A DNA stretch of 64,000 nucleotides, taken from NCBI GenBank assembly GCA_046350555.1, contig JAXMAF010000008.1:62001-126000 (forward strand), given 5' to 3'. Shown piece by piece: positions 27,429 through 35,688 of the stretch. The notes beneath the pieces are model-generated. The model saw only the letters and a list, made by a program, of their open reading frames with translations. It was not told where the DNA came from and did not search any database. This DNA comes from JAXMAF01 sp046350555. Lineage in GTDB: Bacteria > Planctomycetota > Phycisphaerae > Phycisphaerales > SM1A02. Position numbers and translations under genes: made by a program. Numbering within the stretch: position 1 is the stretch's first letter; each line of letters opens with the position of its first letter.

Positions 27429-29261
27429 ATGTCCAGACCGCTCACCACCATCCACGTCACGCACGAGGCGTGCGAGAAGATCGGCGGCATCGGCGCCGTG
27501 CTCGAAGGGCTGATCACGTCGCCGGTCTATCGGTCGGCGGTGGCGCGGACGATCCTCATCGGGCCCCTCTTCAACCACTTCGAACGACCGGGCGACGAGC
27601 GCCTCGGTCCCGACGCGCAGGTGCTCTACAGCGGTCTCGACGGCATCGATCGGGCCAACATCGGCGTGCGACTCAAGCCGATCGAATGGGCGTTCAATGT
27701 TGCCATCGTCTATGGACGCAGGCGCTTCCACATGGCGACGCCGGGCGACGAGGATGGGCGTTCGGGCGATGCGGAGGTGCTGCTCATCGACGTCGCGAAC
27801 ATCTCGCGGTCCCGCATCGACAAGTTCAAGGCGCGGCTCTTCGAACGGTTCGGACTCGACTCGCTGCGCTACGAGCACGATTGGGGCTACGAGGAGTACG
27901 TTCGGCTCGCCGAGCCGGCGTTCCATGCGGCGCTGGCCCTCATCCGGCCCGAGGAGATGCCCGCGATCGTGCTCGCGCACGAGTTCATGGGGTTGCCAAC
28001 GGCGTTCAAGGCGATCCTCGACGGCGGCGACCAGGTGCGGACGGTCTTCCACGCCCACGAGTGTTCGACGGCGCGGCGCATCGTCGAGGCCCTGCCGGGA
28101 CACGACACCGCGTTCTACAACGTGCTTCGCGAGGCCCGGGCGCTCGGGCTGGTCGTCGGCGACGTCTTCGGCGACCAGTCGGACTCGTTCCGCCACGCGC
28201 TCGTGAGCCGCTCGCACCTGTGCGATGCGATCTTCGCGGTGGGGACGCTGGTGGCGGAGGAGATCCACTTCCTCGACCGCCACTTCGACCATCATGCGAT
28301 CGATCTCGTGCACAACGGGATTCCCGCCTGGCCGGTGCGGCCACGCGACCGGCTCGGGGCCCGCGCAGCGCTGCGCCGATGGGCCGAGCGGACGGTGGGC
28401 ATCGCGCCGGACCTGCTCTTCACGCACGTGACGCGCCCCGTCGTGAGCAAGGGAATCTGGCGCGACCTCGATGTGTGCCGCCGGCTCGACGCGTCGCTGG
28501 CCGCGGAGGGACGGACCGCGTTGCTCATCGTGCTCACCTCGGCGGGCGGCGTGCGCCGTTCCCAGGACGTGCGCATGATGTCCGACGAGTACGGCTGGCC
28601 GCGCGGACACCGCGAGGGCTATCCGGACCTCGTCGGTCCCGAGATCGAGCTCTTCCAGGCGATCGACGCGTTCAACCGCGGGCATCGCGCCGTCCAGGCG
28701 GTGCTGGTGAATCAGTTTGGATGGTCCGACGCCCTGGTCGGCGGCGGCGGCGGCGCGGAGGGAGTCGGCGCGATGGATGCGCTCGGCACGATGGACATGA
28801 TGGACACGATGGACATGGCCACGCTCCGTGCCGGGACGGACCTCGAGTTCGGCATGGCGACCTACGAGCCGTTCGGGATCAGCCCGCTCGAGCCGCTCGC
28901 CTCGGGTGCCATCTGCGTCGTCTCCAGCGTCTGCGGCTGCCGATGGTTTGCGCAGGAGGCGGCCGCGGTCGAGTTCGAGGGCGGCGTCGAACCGAACGTG
29001 ATCGTCGCCGACTTCACGTCGGTGGGGGACTCGATCGGGCTTGTGGCCATGCGGTCGATCGACCGTGCGGCGCGCGAGGCCGTCGAGGCGAAGGTGGCCG
29101 ATGAAGTCGCCGCCAAGCTGCTTGCGGCGCTTCCCCGCAGCGATCACGAACGACTGCGCCTCCTTGAACGTGGCCAGCGTCTCGCGGCCCGCATGGGATG
29201 GGACACCGTGTTGGAGCGGCATCTGCTGCCGACCCTGAGGCGCGTCACCGGACGAGCGTGA
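27429..29261 (+). CDS. Glycogen/starch synthase-like glycosyltransferase (GT5-type N-terminal domain)
   Basis: A 610-residue cytosolic protein. The opening TTIHVTHEACEKIGGIGAVL corresponds to the KxGGL nucleotide-sugar loop of glycogen synthases, and FHAHECSTARRIVEAL to the catalytic-domain HxH region. A central part (VHNGIPAW, LFTHVTRPVVSKGIWRDLDV) leads into the C-terminal Rossmann domain with FGMATYEPFGISPLEPLASG, the E-x7-E motif of retaining transferases. An insert near residue 450 (GTMDMMDTMDM) is a short in-frame repeat. It may elongate an alpha-glucan or related polymer. Immediately after the stop lies a 15-bp repeat that would encode an ASDEP tail if one base were removed near 29250, so the true protein may be about 60 residues longer. 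Confidence 0.75.
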   Translation: MSRPLTTIHVTHEACEKIGGIGAVLEGLITSPVYRSAVARTILIGPLFNHFERPGDERLGPDAQVLYSGLDGIDRANIGVRLKPIEWAFNVAIVYGRRRFHMATPGDEDGRSGDAEVLLIDVANISRSRIDKFKARLFERFGLDSLRYEHDWGYEEYVRLAEPAFHAALALIRPEEMPAIVLAHEFMGLPTAFKAILDGGDQVRTVFHAHECSTARRIVEALPGHDTAFYNVLREARALGLVVGDVFGDQSDSFRHALVSRSHLCDAIFAVGTLVAEEIHFLDRHFDHHAIDLVHNGIPAWPVRPRDRLGARAALRRWAERTVGIAPDLLFTHVTRPVVSKGIWRDLDVCRRLDASLAAEGRTALLIVLTSAGGVRRSQDVRMMSDEYGWPRGHREGYPDLVGPEIELFQAIDAFNRGHRAVQAVLVNQFGWSDALVGGGGGAEGVGAMDALGTMDMMDTMDMATLRAGTDLEFGMATYEPFGISPLEPLASGAICVVSSVCGCRWFAQEAAAVEFEGGVEPNVIVADFTSVGDSIGLVAMRSIDRAAREAVEAKVADEVAAKLLAALPRSDHERLRLLERGQRLAARMGWDTVLERHLLPTLRRVTGRA

Positions 29262-29280
29262 TCCGGCTGCCGGCGAAGCG

Positions 29281-29370
29281 GCTTCGGATGAACCAGCTTC
29301 GGATGAACCAGCTTCGGATGAATCAGCTTCGGATGAACCAGCCTCGGATGAACCGGCTTCCGACAACCAC
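29281..29370 (+). repeat. 15-bp tandem repeat encoding ASDEP in one frame
   Basis: Six copies of GCTTCGGATGAACCA with few changes. The period is a multiple of three. In the frame that follows the glycosyltransferase with one base removed, it reads (ASDEP)n before a basic end, so it is probably a low-complexity protein tail now out of frame. Confidence 0.75.
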
Positions 29371-29446
29371 CTTCGGACGCCGCCAGCGTCGCGCGATCCA
29401 GCGTCTCCCGCGCGACGTGGCGTCGTGAGGCGCGCCGCGCCGGCGC

Positions 29447-29713
29447 TCACCATCCGCCGGTCTTGACGCGCCAACCGAACGTCATCAGGAGCATCGCGAC
29501 CAGGACCGCCGCGATCACCAGGCCAATCCATTTCCGGTTCCACCAGCGCTGGATCGGATGCTTCGAGAGCACGTCGCCGCCGAGGTAGGCGAAGCACTTC
29601 GGGCAGACGTCCGCTTGGTCGAAGACCTCCGCGCCGCAGTCGGGGCAGTAGCCCGTCTCGCGATTGAAGCGACGCAGATCGTCGGGCGTTGGACCTTCGT
29701 CGATCGACGGCAT
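29447..29713 (-). CDS. Small zinc-ribbon membrane protein
   Basis: An 88-residue protein. After an acidic start (MPSIDEGPTPDDLRRFNRET) comes a four-Cys zinc ribbon, CPDCGAEVFDQADVCPKC, then an amphipathic stretch and one C-terminal membrane segment (WIGLVIAAVLVAMLLMTFGW). It is probably inserted with the ribbon in the cytoplasm. TACGCT lies 5 nt upstream of the ATG, suggesting a leaderless mRNA. Function unknown; such proteins are common in Planctomycetes. Confidence 0.75.
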   Translation of the reverse strand: MPSIDEGPTPDDLRRFNRETGYCPDCGAEVFDQADVCPKCFAYLGGDVLSKHPIQRWWNRKWIGLVIAAVLVAMLLMTFGWRVKTGGW

Positions 29714-29718
29714 CGAGG

Positions 29719-29724
29719 AGCGTA
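29719..29724 (-). promoter_or_regulatory. Candidate leaderless -10 box (TACGCT)
   Basis: TACGCT on the minus strand with 5 nt (CCTCG) before the ATG at 29713 of the zinc-ribbon gene, and no Shine-Dalgarno motif between them. Confidence 0.45.
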
Positions 29725-29792
29725 GGGCGGACGAGATGGGCGGCCGCGCGGTCGCCGGGGTTGGGGCGCGCGAGCATCAACCGGGGCGCGCA

Positions 29793-31238
29793 TCACGACG
29801 GATCGTCGCGTCCATTGCCGCGCGAGGTGGTGTCGATCGAGATGTACTGCCGGGCGCTCGACGGCGCGCCGTTGGGTCGCGGATCCCAGCCGTACACCGC
29901 GGGGTAGCCGTGCGAGATGAGCGATGCCGGCGGGACGAAGGTGTACGCAAGCGGAATGCGCGAGTTGAGATTGTCGATGTTTCCGAGCCACGCCCACGCC
30001 GTGCGCACGTTGCGGCGGGCGAGGTCGGTCCCGCGCATCTGGTAGGGATCGAAGGGCACCCAGCCCGCGTCGGGGAGATAGAACTCGGCCCAGCTCACGA
30101 ACCCGCTCGAGTTGCGCTCGACCTTGTCGCGATCGACGCCGACCACCGGCCGCGCCGGGATTCCCGCGGCGCGAAGCACCGCCACGCAGGCGCAGACGAG
30201 GTCGTGCGCCGTTCCCGTGCCCGCGGTCATCGCCGCGGCCGCGCCACGCACCTCCATGCCGCGCAGCACGCCGCCCTCGCCGCGCGCGACGCCCGAGGTC
30301 GTGACGCGCAGCCGCCCGATCGTCGCGCGGATGAGGTCCTTCGCCGCGTAGTAGACCGGCGCCTTGCGGAGCTGTCCGCCGCTGACCTGGTCGACGAGCT
30401 GCCTGAAGCGCGGGTCGTTCGATTCGATGAAGGTCTGCGGCGCCAGCGAATCGCGGCATTCGTCGGGCCACGCCTGCGGCCACGCGATCCGCCCGGCGGC
30501 CGCGTCGTCGATGGCGCTCGACCAGACCTGCGTGCGGTAGTTGATCTCGAACTTCAGGACCTGGCCGACGAAGCGGGCGACCGGAAGCACCACGAAGCTC
30601 ATGCCGAACGGCCGCTCGTGGTCCACGCGGAGGTTCTGCGCGGCGCCGCGCACCTCGTTGCCGTCGCGCCAGATGCGCCCGGTGAACGACGTGGGATCGA
30701 CCTTGCTGTATGGACCGCGCAGGATCACCGGCAGGACGAACGGCGCGTCGGTCACGTCGATCACGGCCCGCGCCGAGGCGTCCGTCGGGGGAAGGTCGGT
30801 CAGGATGGTGACGTCGAAGCTGACGTCGTAGAGCTTGGGGTCGAGCCGCCGCAAGGGACCGATCGGCGGTCGGCCGGAGATCGCGGGGGCACCCATCGAC
30901 GCGCTCGGCGCGCCGACGCCCGGCGTCGGCGCCGTCGCGGGCGGCGCCGAGGCGGGTGGGGGCGCTGTCGGCGGCGGCGCGGTCGAGGGCGGCGCGGTCG
31001 AGGGCGGCGCGGTCGGTGGAGGCGCGGTCGGTGGAGGCGCCGCGGGAGGCGGCGCGGTTGGCGAGCCCGGCGGCGGATTGGGTGGCTGGCTGGGCGGTGG
31101 ATTGGACGCCGGAGCGGGCGGCGGGATCTTGGTTGGCGCAGTTGGAGGCGCCCCGACCGGCGGCGCGGACGATGGCGCGCCAGGCGGCGCGGCCGCCTGC
31201 ATGATCAGGACGAGTGGAACGATGAGCCGCAACGGCAT
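29793..31238 (-). CDS. Secreted transglutaminase-like protein lacking the catalytic Cys and His
   Basis: A 481-residue exported protein: signal peptide MPLRLIVPLVLIMQAAAPPG, a Pro/Ala/Thr-rich linker (APPPTAPPPTAPPST repeats, to about residue 125), a beta-rich N-domain, then a transglutaminase-like core. The core keeps LRAAGIPARPVVGVDRDKV and WAEFYLPDAGWVPFDPY. However, the position of the nucleophile (GvCxD in the family) reads GTAHD, and the HAW motif reads VSW, so Cys and His are both absent while the Asp remains. It is probably a non-catalytic binding protein in the periplasm or at the surface. The upstream in-frame Met is rejected because the signal peptide begins at 31238. Confidence 0.75.
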   Translation of the reverse strand: MPLRLIVPLVLIMQAAAPPGAPSSAPPVGAPPTAPTKIPPPAPASNPPPSQPPNPPPGSPTAPPPAAPPPTAPPPTAPPSTAPPSTAPPPTAPPPASAPPATAPTPGVGAPSASMGAPAISGRPPIGPLRRLDPKLYDVSFDVTILTDLPPTDASARAVIDVTDAPFVLPVILRGPYSKVDPTSFTGRIWRDGNEVRGAAQNLRVDHERPFGMSFVVLPVARFVGQVLKFEINYRTQVWSSAIDDAAAGRIAWPQAWPDECRDSLAPQTFIESNDPRFRQLVDQVSGGQLRKAPVYYAAKDLIRATIGRLRVTTSGVARGEGGVLRGMEVRGAAAAMTAGTGTAHDLVCACVAVLRAAGIPARPVVGVDRDKVERNSSGFVSWAEFYLPDAGWVPFDPYQMRGTDLARRNVRTAWAWLGNIDNLNSRIPLAYTFVPPASLISHGYPAVYGWDPRPNGAPSSARQYISIDTTSRGNGRDDPS

Positions 31239-31292
31239 TGGAGCACTCCCCGTTCGCCGCAGGCGTCGCGCGGCGGTCGCAGATCCTCGCAA

Positions 31293-31298
31293 GTTATA
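31293..31298 (-). promoter_or_regulatory. Candidate -10 box (TATAAC) for the transglutaminase-like gene
   Basis: TATAAC on the minus strand, preceded by GTG, about 55 nt upstream of the start at 31238. No clear -35 box, so support is modest. Confidence 0.3.
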
Positions 31299-31388
31299 CA
31301 CGCGGCCGCGGCGGAGGATCTTCTACGGATTCCAGGAGATCTCCATGCGTTCGACCCGTTGGCCACAGCGGGGCGGCATCACGCGGCG

Positions 31389-32228
31389 TCAATCGAGCGC
31401 GCCCCACGTTCCCGTTCCGTACACGAAGACGTCGCCGATGGTGTTGAGGAACTTGGCGAGCACCAGGTTGATCACGATGATCGCGAGGAAGCTGGAGACG
31501 AAGCTCTCGGTCGCGGCGCGGCCGACGCCGGCGGCGCCGCTTCCGCAGTTGAAGCCCTTGTAGCAGGCGATGAGCCCGATGCTCGCCCCGAAGAAGAGGC
31601 TCTTGATGACGCCCGTCGTCGGCTCCCACCAGGTCAGGAACGACGCGGTGAAGGCCCAGTAGTCCACCGCCGGCACGTTGTAGAACTTGACCGTCACCAG
31701 CCATCCTCCCCACACGCCGAGCATGTCGGAGTAGACCGTGAGGATCGGCGTCATCACCAGGCACGCGATGAAGCGGGGCACGACCAGGTAGGGAACGGGA
31801 TCGCTGGCCATCGCCCGCATCGCGTCGAGCTGCTCGGTGACGCGCATGGTTCCCAGTTCCGCCGCGAGCGCCCCGCCGACGCGTCCCGCCACCATCACGG
31901 CGGCGAGCACCGGACCGATCTGCTTCGTGACCGAGACGTTGATCACGCCGCCGAGGCGGTCCTGGAGCCCGATCGCCGAGAACTGCACGTACCCCTCGAG
32001 CGCGAGGATCATGCCGATGAAGGCGCCGGTGATCGCCACGACCGGCACCGACGCCACGCCCACCGCGAAGAACTGCGGGAAGAGCAGCCGCGGCCGCAGC
32101 CACTTCGTGGGATGGGCGAAGATCCAGTAGAAGGTCGTGAGCGCAAACTGCACGAATCGCCCGAACTCGTCGACGGATCGGATGATCGACTCGCCGATGC
32201 GGGTGAACGGACGAAGAAGGGCGACCAT
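31389..32228 (-). CDS. mlaE: MlaE/YrbE-type ABC transporter permease
   Basis: A 279-residue inner-membrane permease of the phospholipid-trafficking Mla (MCE) system. The MlaE family signature is visible: ITGAFIGMILALEGYVQF, VTKQIGPVLAAVMVAGRVGG, AAELGTMRVTEQLDAMRAM and VPRFIACLVMTPILTVYSD, then GVIKSLFFGASIGLIACYKG. Start at the ATG at 32228 (MVALLRPFTRIGES), with TACGCT 7 nt upstream. The ATPase (MlaF) and MCE (MlaD) genes are not adjacent: the downstream neighbour is the transglutaminase-like gene, so the rest of the system must be elsewhere. Confidence 0.9.
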   Translation of the reverse strand: MVALLRPFTRIGESIIRSVDEFGRFVQFALTTFYWIFAHPTKWLRPRLLFPQFFAVGVASVPVVAITGAFIGMILALEGYVQFSAIGLQDRLGGVINVSVTKQIGPVLAAVMVAGRVGGALAAELGTMRVTEQLDAMRAMASDPVPYLVVPRFIACLVMTPILTVYSDMLGVWGGWLVTVKFYNVPAVDYWAFTASFLTWWEPTTGVIKSLFFGASIGLIACYKGFNCGSGAAGVGRAATESFVSSFLAIIVINLVLAKFLNTIGDVFVYGTGTWGALD

Positions 32229-32235
32229 GGGGCGC

Positions 32236-32241
32236 AGCGTA
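32236..32241 (-). promoter_or_regulatory. Candidate leaderless -10 box (TACGCT) of mlaE
   Basis: TACGCT on the minus strand, 7 nt before the mlaE ATG at 32228 (GCGCCCC between), with no Shine-Dalgarno motif. Confidence 0.45.
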
Positions 32242-32287
32242 GCGGGCTGGACGCGCCGTGCGCTGCACGCCGCACCGAGGCGCAAGG

Positions 32288-32314
32288 AAAAACCCCCGGC
32301 GTGCGCCGGGGGTT
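32288..32314 (-). terminator. Intrinsic terminator of the large secreted-protein gene
   Basis: On the minus strand AACCCCCGGC-GCAC-GCCGGGGGTT is a perfect stem of at least 8 GC pairs followed by TTTTTCC (32288-32292). It lies about 75 bp after the stop at 32388. Confidence 0.8.
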
Positions 32315-32387
32315 GGATCTGCCATGGTGTCGAGCCGTCGTCGGTCGATCGAGGTCGGTCGGCGCCACATCGCGCCGACCGCTCGCG

Positions 32388-35345
32388 TCAGCACGGACCC
32401 CATGCGCCGAGCAGCAGGCCGAGGTCGGCGCCGTCCACGATTCCATTGCCGTCGAGGTCGCCGCTTCCGCCGACGCCCCACTGGCCGAGGAGCAGGCCGA
32501 GGTCGGCGCCGTCGACCGCGCCGTTGCCGTCGAGGTCCGCCGGGCACGGCGGTGCCGGGCAGGCGGGGTTCGCGGCGCCGGGGCTGTCGACGCCCATCGT
32601 CGGATCGAACGGACCGATCAGCCACGTTCCCGCCGTGGTGCAGCGGTAGACGTGGCCGGGCACGAAGGTGGCGTCGGGGCCGACGAGCGTCGGCGAGTAG
32701 ACCCACTCCTGTCCCGCCGCGGTGGGCGGATAGCTGGGTCCGATGATGCCGACCGAGTCGATCACGCTCTGCCATGGCGTCACGTCGAGCGTGCCGTCGT
32801 TGTCGGCATCGAGATCCTGTCCGTTGCTGCCGGTGAAGTTGAAGACGAGCATGTGCGTGACGTTGTCGCCGTTCTCGAAGTTGAGACCGGTGGCGCCGAC
32901 GACGAGGTTCGCGGTCCCCAGCGTGAAGGTGCTCTCGGAGACGACGAAGTAGCCGCTGGCGCCGACCACCTGCGACGAGAGGTCGATGACGGCTTCGATG
33001 ACGCCGCTGCCCGTGGCGCCGCCGCCGTCGCCGATCACGATGTAGCTGACGCCGTTGAGCGACGTGCCCGGGGCGGCCGCGATCTCGAAGTACTCGTCGT
33101 TGTCCGTGCCCGTCTGATCGATCCGGATCTCGTTGATCTTCGCCGCCGGCGCCTCGCCGCCCGTGATGCAGAGCGCGTTGGCCTGGGTGACGCAGTCGGC
33201 GTCCCAGCCGGTGGAGCAGCAGGTCGCGTCGATGTTGCACACCGTGTCGCAGCAGCCGCCGTCGGAGCAGCCCGCCTGGGCATGCACCGTGAAGCAGTCC
33301 GGAAGGCCCGGATTGCCGCAGATCACCTCGACCGTGCAGGCTGGATTCGGGAAGCCCGGCGTGTCGTTGGCGAGCGAATCGAACGAGCCGATGGACCACG
33401 TTCCATCCGGCGTGCAGCGGTAGGCGTGGCTCGGCGGGAACGTCCCGTCGGGTCCGATGAACGGTCCGTACACGAACTCGGCGCCGCTGGCCGGCGGGTT
33501 GGCGTCGTCCTTGAGGCCGATCGAGTCGATGATCGACTGCCACGGCGTGATGTCGAGGATGCCGTCGTCGTTGGTGTCGAGATCCTGTCCGTTGCTGCCC
33601 GTGAAGTTGAAGACGAGCATGTGCGTGACCGAATCGCTGTTCTCGAAGTTGAGCCCGTTCGCACCGACGACGTAGTCGGCGGTGCCGAGCGTGAAGGTCG
33701 GCTCGGCGACGACGAAGAGCCCGTCGGCGGGAATGGTCTTGCCGTCGAGCACCGTGATCGACTCGATCACGCCGCTGCCGCCCGCGCCGTCGCCGAGCAC
33801 GATGTATGCGCAGCCGTCGAGCGATGTGCCCGGCGCGCCGGAGAGCTCGAAGTACTCGTCGTTGTCCACGCCGGTCTGGTCGACGCGGATCTCGTTGATC
33901 AGCACGTTGGGCGCGGATCCGCCCGCAAGGCAGAGCGTCGAGGCCGAGGCCACGCAGTCGGCGTCCCATGCGACGTCGCAGCAGGTCGCATCGGCGGCGC
34001 AGACGGTGTTGCAGCACGCGGCGTCCTCGCAGCCGGGACCGTGCGTCACGAAGCAGCCGCCGCTGCCGGGCAGGCCGCAATCGGTGCAGACCGCGTTGGT
34101 CGCGCCGGGCGTGTCGACGCCCGTGGCCGGGTCGAAGGGCCCGATCTGCCAGTTCCCGTCGGGAGTGCAGCGGTAGACGTGGCCGGGCACGAACGATCCC
34201 TCGGGGCCGACGGTCGTGGTCGAGTAGACCCACTCGTTCCCCGGGGTCGGCGGCGGCGCCGTCTCGATCAAGGCCACCGAGTCGACGACCGACGTCCAGG
34301 GCGTGACGTCGAGCGTGCCGTCGTCGTCGGTGTCGAGGTCGTCGCCAACGGCGCCGGTGAAGCCCTGCACGAGCAGGTGCGTGACGTTGTCGCTGTTCTC
34401 GAAGTCGAGCGTGGCGAGCAGGTCGGCGACGGCGCCGAGCGTGTTGTCGTCCTCGGCCACGAGGAAGAAGCCGTTGGCGTTGATGGCGTAGCCGTCGAGC
34501 GACACGACCGCCTCGATCACGCCGCTGTTGGTGTTCGTCGCGGTGTCGTCGGGATCGCCGATCACGATGTAGCTCAGCCCCGCCAGGGACGAGCCCGGCG
34601 TGCCGCGCAGCTCGAAGTACTCGTCGTTGTCCGTTCCGGTCTGGTCGATGCGGATCTCGTTGATCACGACGTCGGGACCCTGGAGGCACGTCGGATTCGG
34701 CGTGCCCGGCGAGTCGGTGCCGGTGAAGTTGAACGTGCCGATGTTCCACGCGAGCGTGTCGGAGCAGCGCCACACCTGGCTCGGTGCGAAGGCGCCGTCG
34801 GGCCCGACGGTGGTCGCGCTGTAGTAGAAGTCGCTGGTGATTCCGTTGGGCGCCGCCGTCTGGACGAGCGCGACGCTGTCGAGGATGGCGCTCCACGGCG
34901 TGATGTCGAGGATGCCGTCGTTGTCGGTGTCGAGATCCTGGCCGTTGCTTCCGGTGAAGTTGCTCACCAGCAGGTGGGTGACGTTGTCGAGTTCCTCGAA
35001 GTTGAACGTCGCGACGACGTCGGGCGTCCCGAGCGAGAAGGTGCTCTTGGCGACGAGCAGCACGCCGTCGGCGGGAATGACGGCGCCGTTGAGGTTGATC
35101 ACCGTCTCGATCGAGCCGTTCTGGTTCGGCGGGATGGCGCCCGGGGCGTCGCCGATCACGATGTAGAAGACGTTGCTGAGCACCGTGCCCGGCGCGCCGG
35201 CGATCTCGACGTACTCGTCGTTGTCGGCGCCGGGCTGGTCGATGCGGATCTCGTTGATCCGCAGCGCCTGGGCGAAGGCGTCGCCAGCAGTCGGTGCGAG
35301 CGCGGCCAGGCCGGTGGCCGTGGCCAAGATGGTGAGCGTTTTCAT
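32388..35345 (-). CDS. Large secreted protein: four lamin-tail-like repeats, two CC-rich modules, dockerin-like C-terminus
   Basis: A 985-residue exported protein. AAAGGAGCC precedes the ATG at 35345, and the signal peptide is MKTLTILATATGLAALAP...AFA. Four repeats of roughly 200 residues each begin with a version of INEIRIDQTGTDNDEYFE and contain a YIVIGD strand, an NVTHLLVSNFTGSNGQDLDT segment and DITPWQSIIDS. This is the lamin-tail-domain-like pattern of secreted nucleases and surface proteins, here without an enzyme domain. Between repeats, two modules CCNTVCAADATCCDVAWDAD and CCDTVCNIDATCCSTGWDAD contain paired cysteines. The C-terminus has two EF-hand/dockerin-like units (ADLDGNGAVDGADLGLLLGQ; DLDGNGIVDGADLGLLLGAW). 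It is probably a calcium-binding surface or matrix protein. Confidence 0.8.
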   Translation of the reverse strand: MKTLTILATATGLAALAPTAGDAFAQALRINEIRIDQPGADNDEYVEIAGAPGTVLSNVFYIVIGDAPGAIPPNQNGSIETVINLNGAVIPADGVLLVAKSTFSLGTPDVVATFNFEELDNVTHLLVSNFTGSNGQDLDTDNDGILDITPWSAILDSVALVQTAAPNGITSDFYYSATTVGPDGAFAPSQVWRCSDTLAWNIGTFNFTGTDSPGTPNPTCLQGPDVVINEIRIDQTGTDNDEYFELRGTPGSSLAGLSYIVIGDPDDTATNTNSGVIEAVVSLDGYAINANGFFLVAEDDNTLGAVADLLATLDFENSDNVTHLLVQGFTGAVGDDLDTDDDGTLDVTPWTSVVDSVALIETAPPPTPGNEWVYSTTTVGPEGSFVPGHVYRCTPDGNWQIGPFDPATGVDTPGATNAVCTDCGLPGSGGCFVTHGPGCEDAACCNTVCAADATCCDVAWDADCVASASTLCLAGGSAPNVLINEIRVDQTGVDNDEYFELSGAPGTSLDGCAYIVLGDGAGGSGVIESITVLDGKTIPADGLFVVAEPTFTLGTADYVVGANGLNFENSDSVTHMLVFNFTGSNGQDLDTNDDGILDITPWQSIIDSIGLKDDANPPASGAEFVYGPFIGPDGTFPPSHAYRCTPDGTWSIGSFDSLANDTPGFPNPACTVEVICGNPGLPDCFTVHAQAGCSDGGCCDTVCNIDATCCSTGWDADCVTQANALCITGGEAPAAKINEIRIDQTGTDNDEYFEIAAAPGTSLNGVSYIVIGDGGGATGSGVIEAVIDLSSQVVGASGYFVVSESTFTLGTANLVVGATGLNFENGDNVTHMLVFNFTGSNGQDLDADNDGTLDVTPWQSVIDSVGIIGPSYPPTAAGQEWVYSPTLVGPDATFVPGHVYRCTTAGTWLIGPFDPTMGVDSPGAANPACPAPPCPADLDGNGAVDGADLGLLLGQWGVGGSGDLDGNGIVDGADLGLLLGAWGPC

Positions 35346-35688
35346 GCGTTTGGGCTCCTTTGGAGAAGTCGCGATGGTACCGAACGCCCCGGCGGGGAGA
35401 AAGGTGGCGTTGCGTGCTTCACACGCTTTGAGCGCTGCGCTGGCGTTCGGTCGAGGAGGCGGCGACGATGGCGTGCGATCCGCCGCCGCGCGGAGGCCGC
35501 GCGGAAGCGTCCGCAACGTCGTCGACGGCATCGTTTCCGTGGCTTTTCGGGCGCCGCCAGCCTCATGAAGCGTCCCAGTTGATTCCCGCGCCCCACCCAA
35601 ACCAGTTCCGCCGTGAGACGCCCCTCTTGGCAAGGGGTTGAAGGCATGGAGGTCCATTGGAGTCCGCAGTCAGTTCCGAGAACCAACG
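35346..35688. other. 343-bp divergent intergenic region
   Basis: This lies between the divergent starts of the secreted repeat protein (minus) and the methyltransferase (plus). TACCAT on the minus strand (35374-35379) is a candidate -10 box for the secreted protein, about 30 nt upstream of its ATG. A 5-bp hairpin CCCCT-CTTGGCA-AGGGG lies near 35622-35638. I see no gene. Confidence 0.35.

Noticed and set aside
29664..35582. A 1,972-codon open frame on the plus strand
   Set aside because: It runs antisense to the zinc-ribbon, transglutaminase-like, mlaE and secreted-protein genes, has extreme Arg/Asp/Gly composition and no domain. GC-rich codon bias on the other strand explains it.
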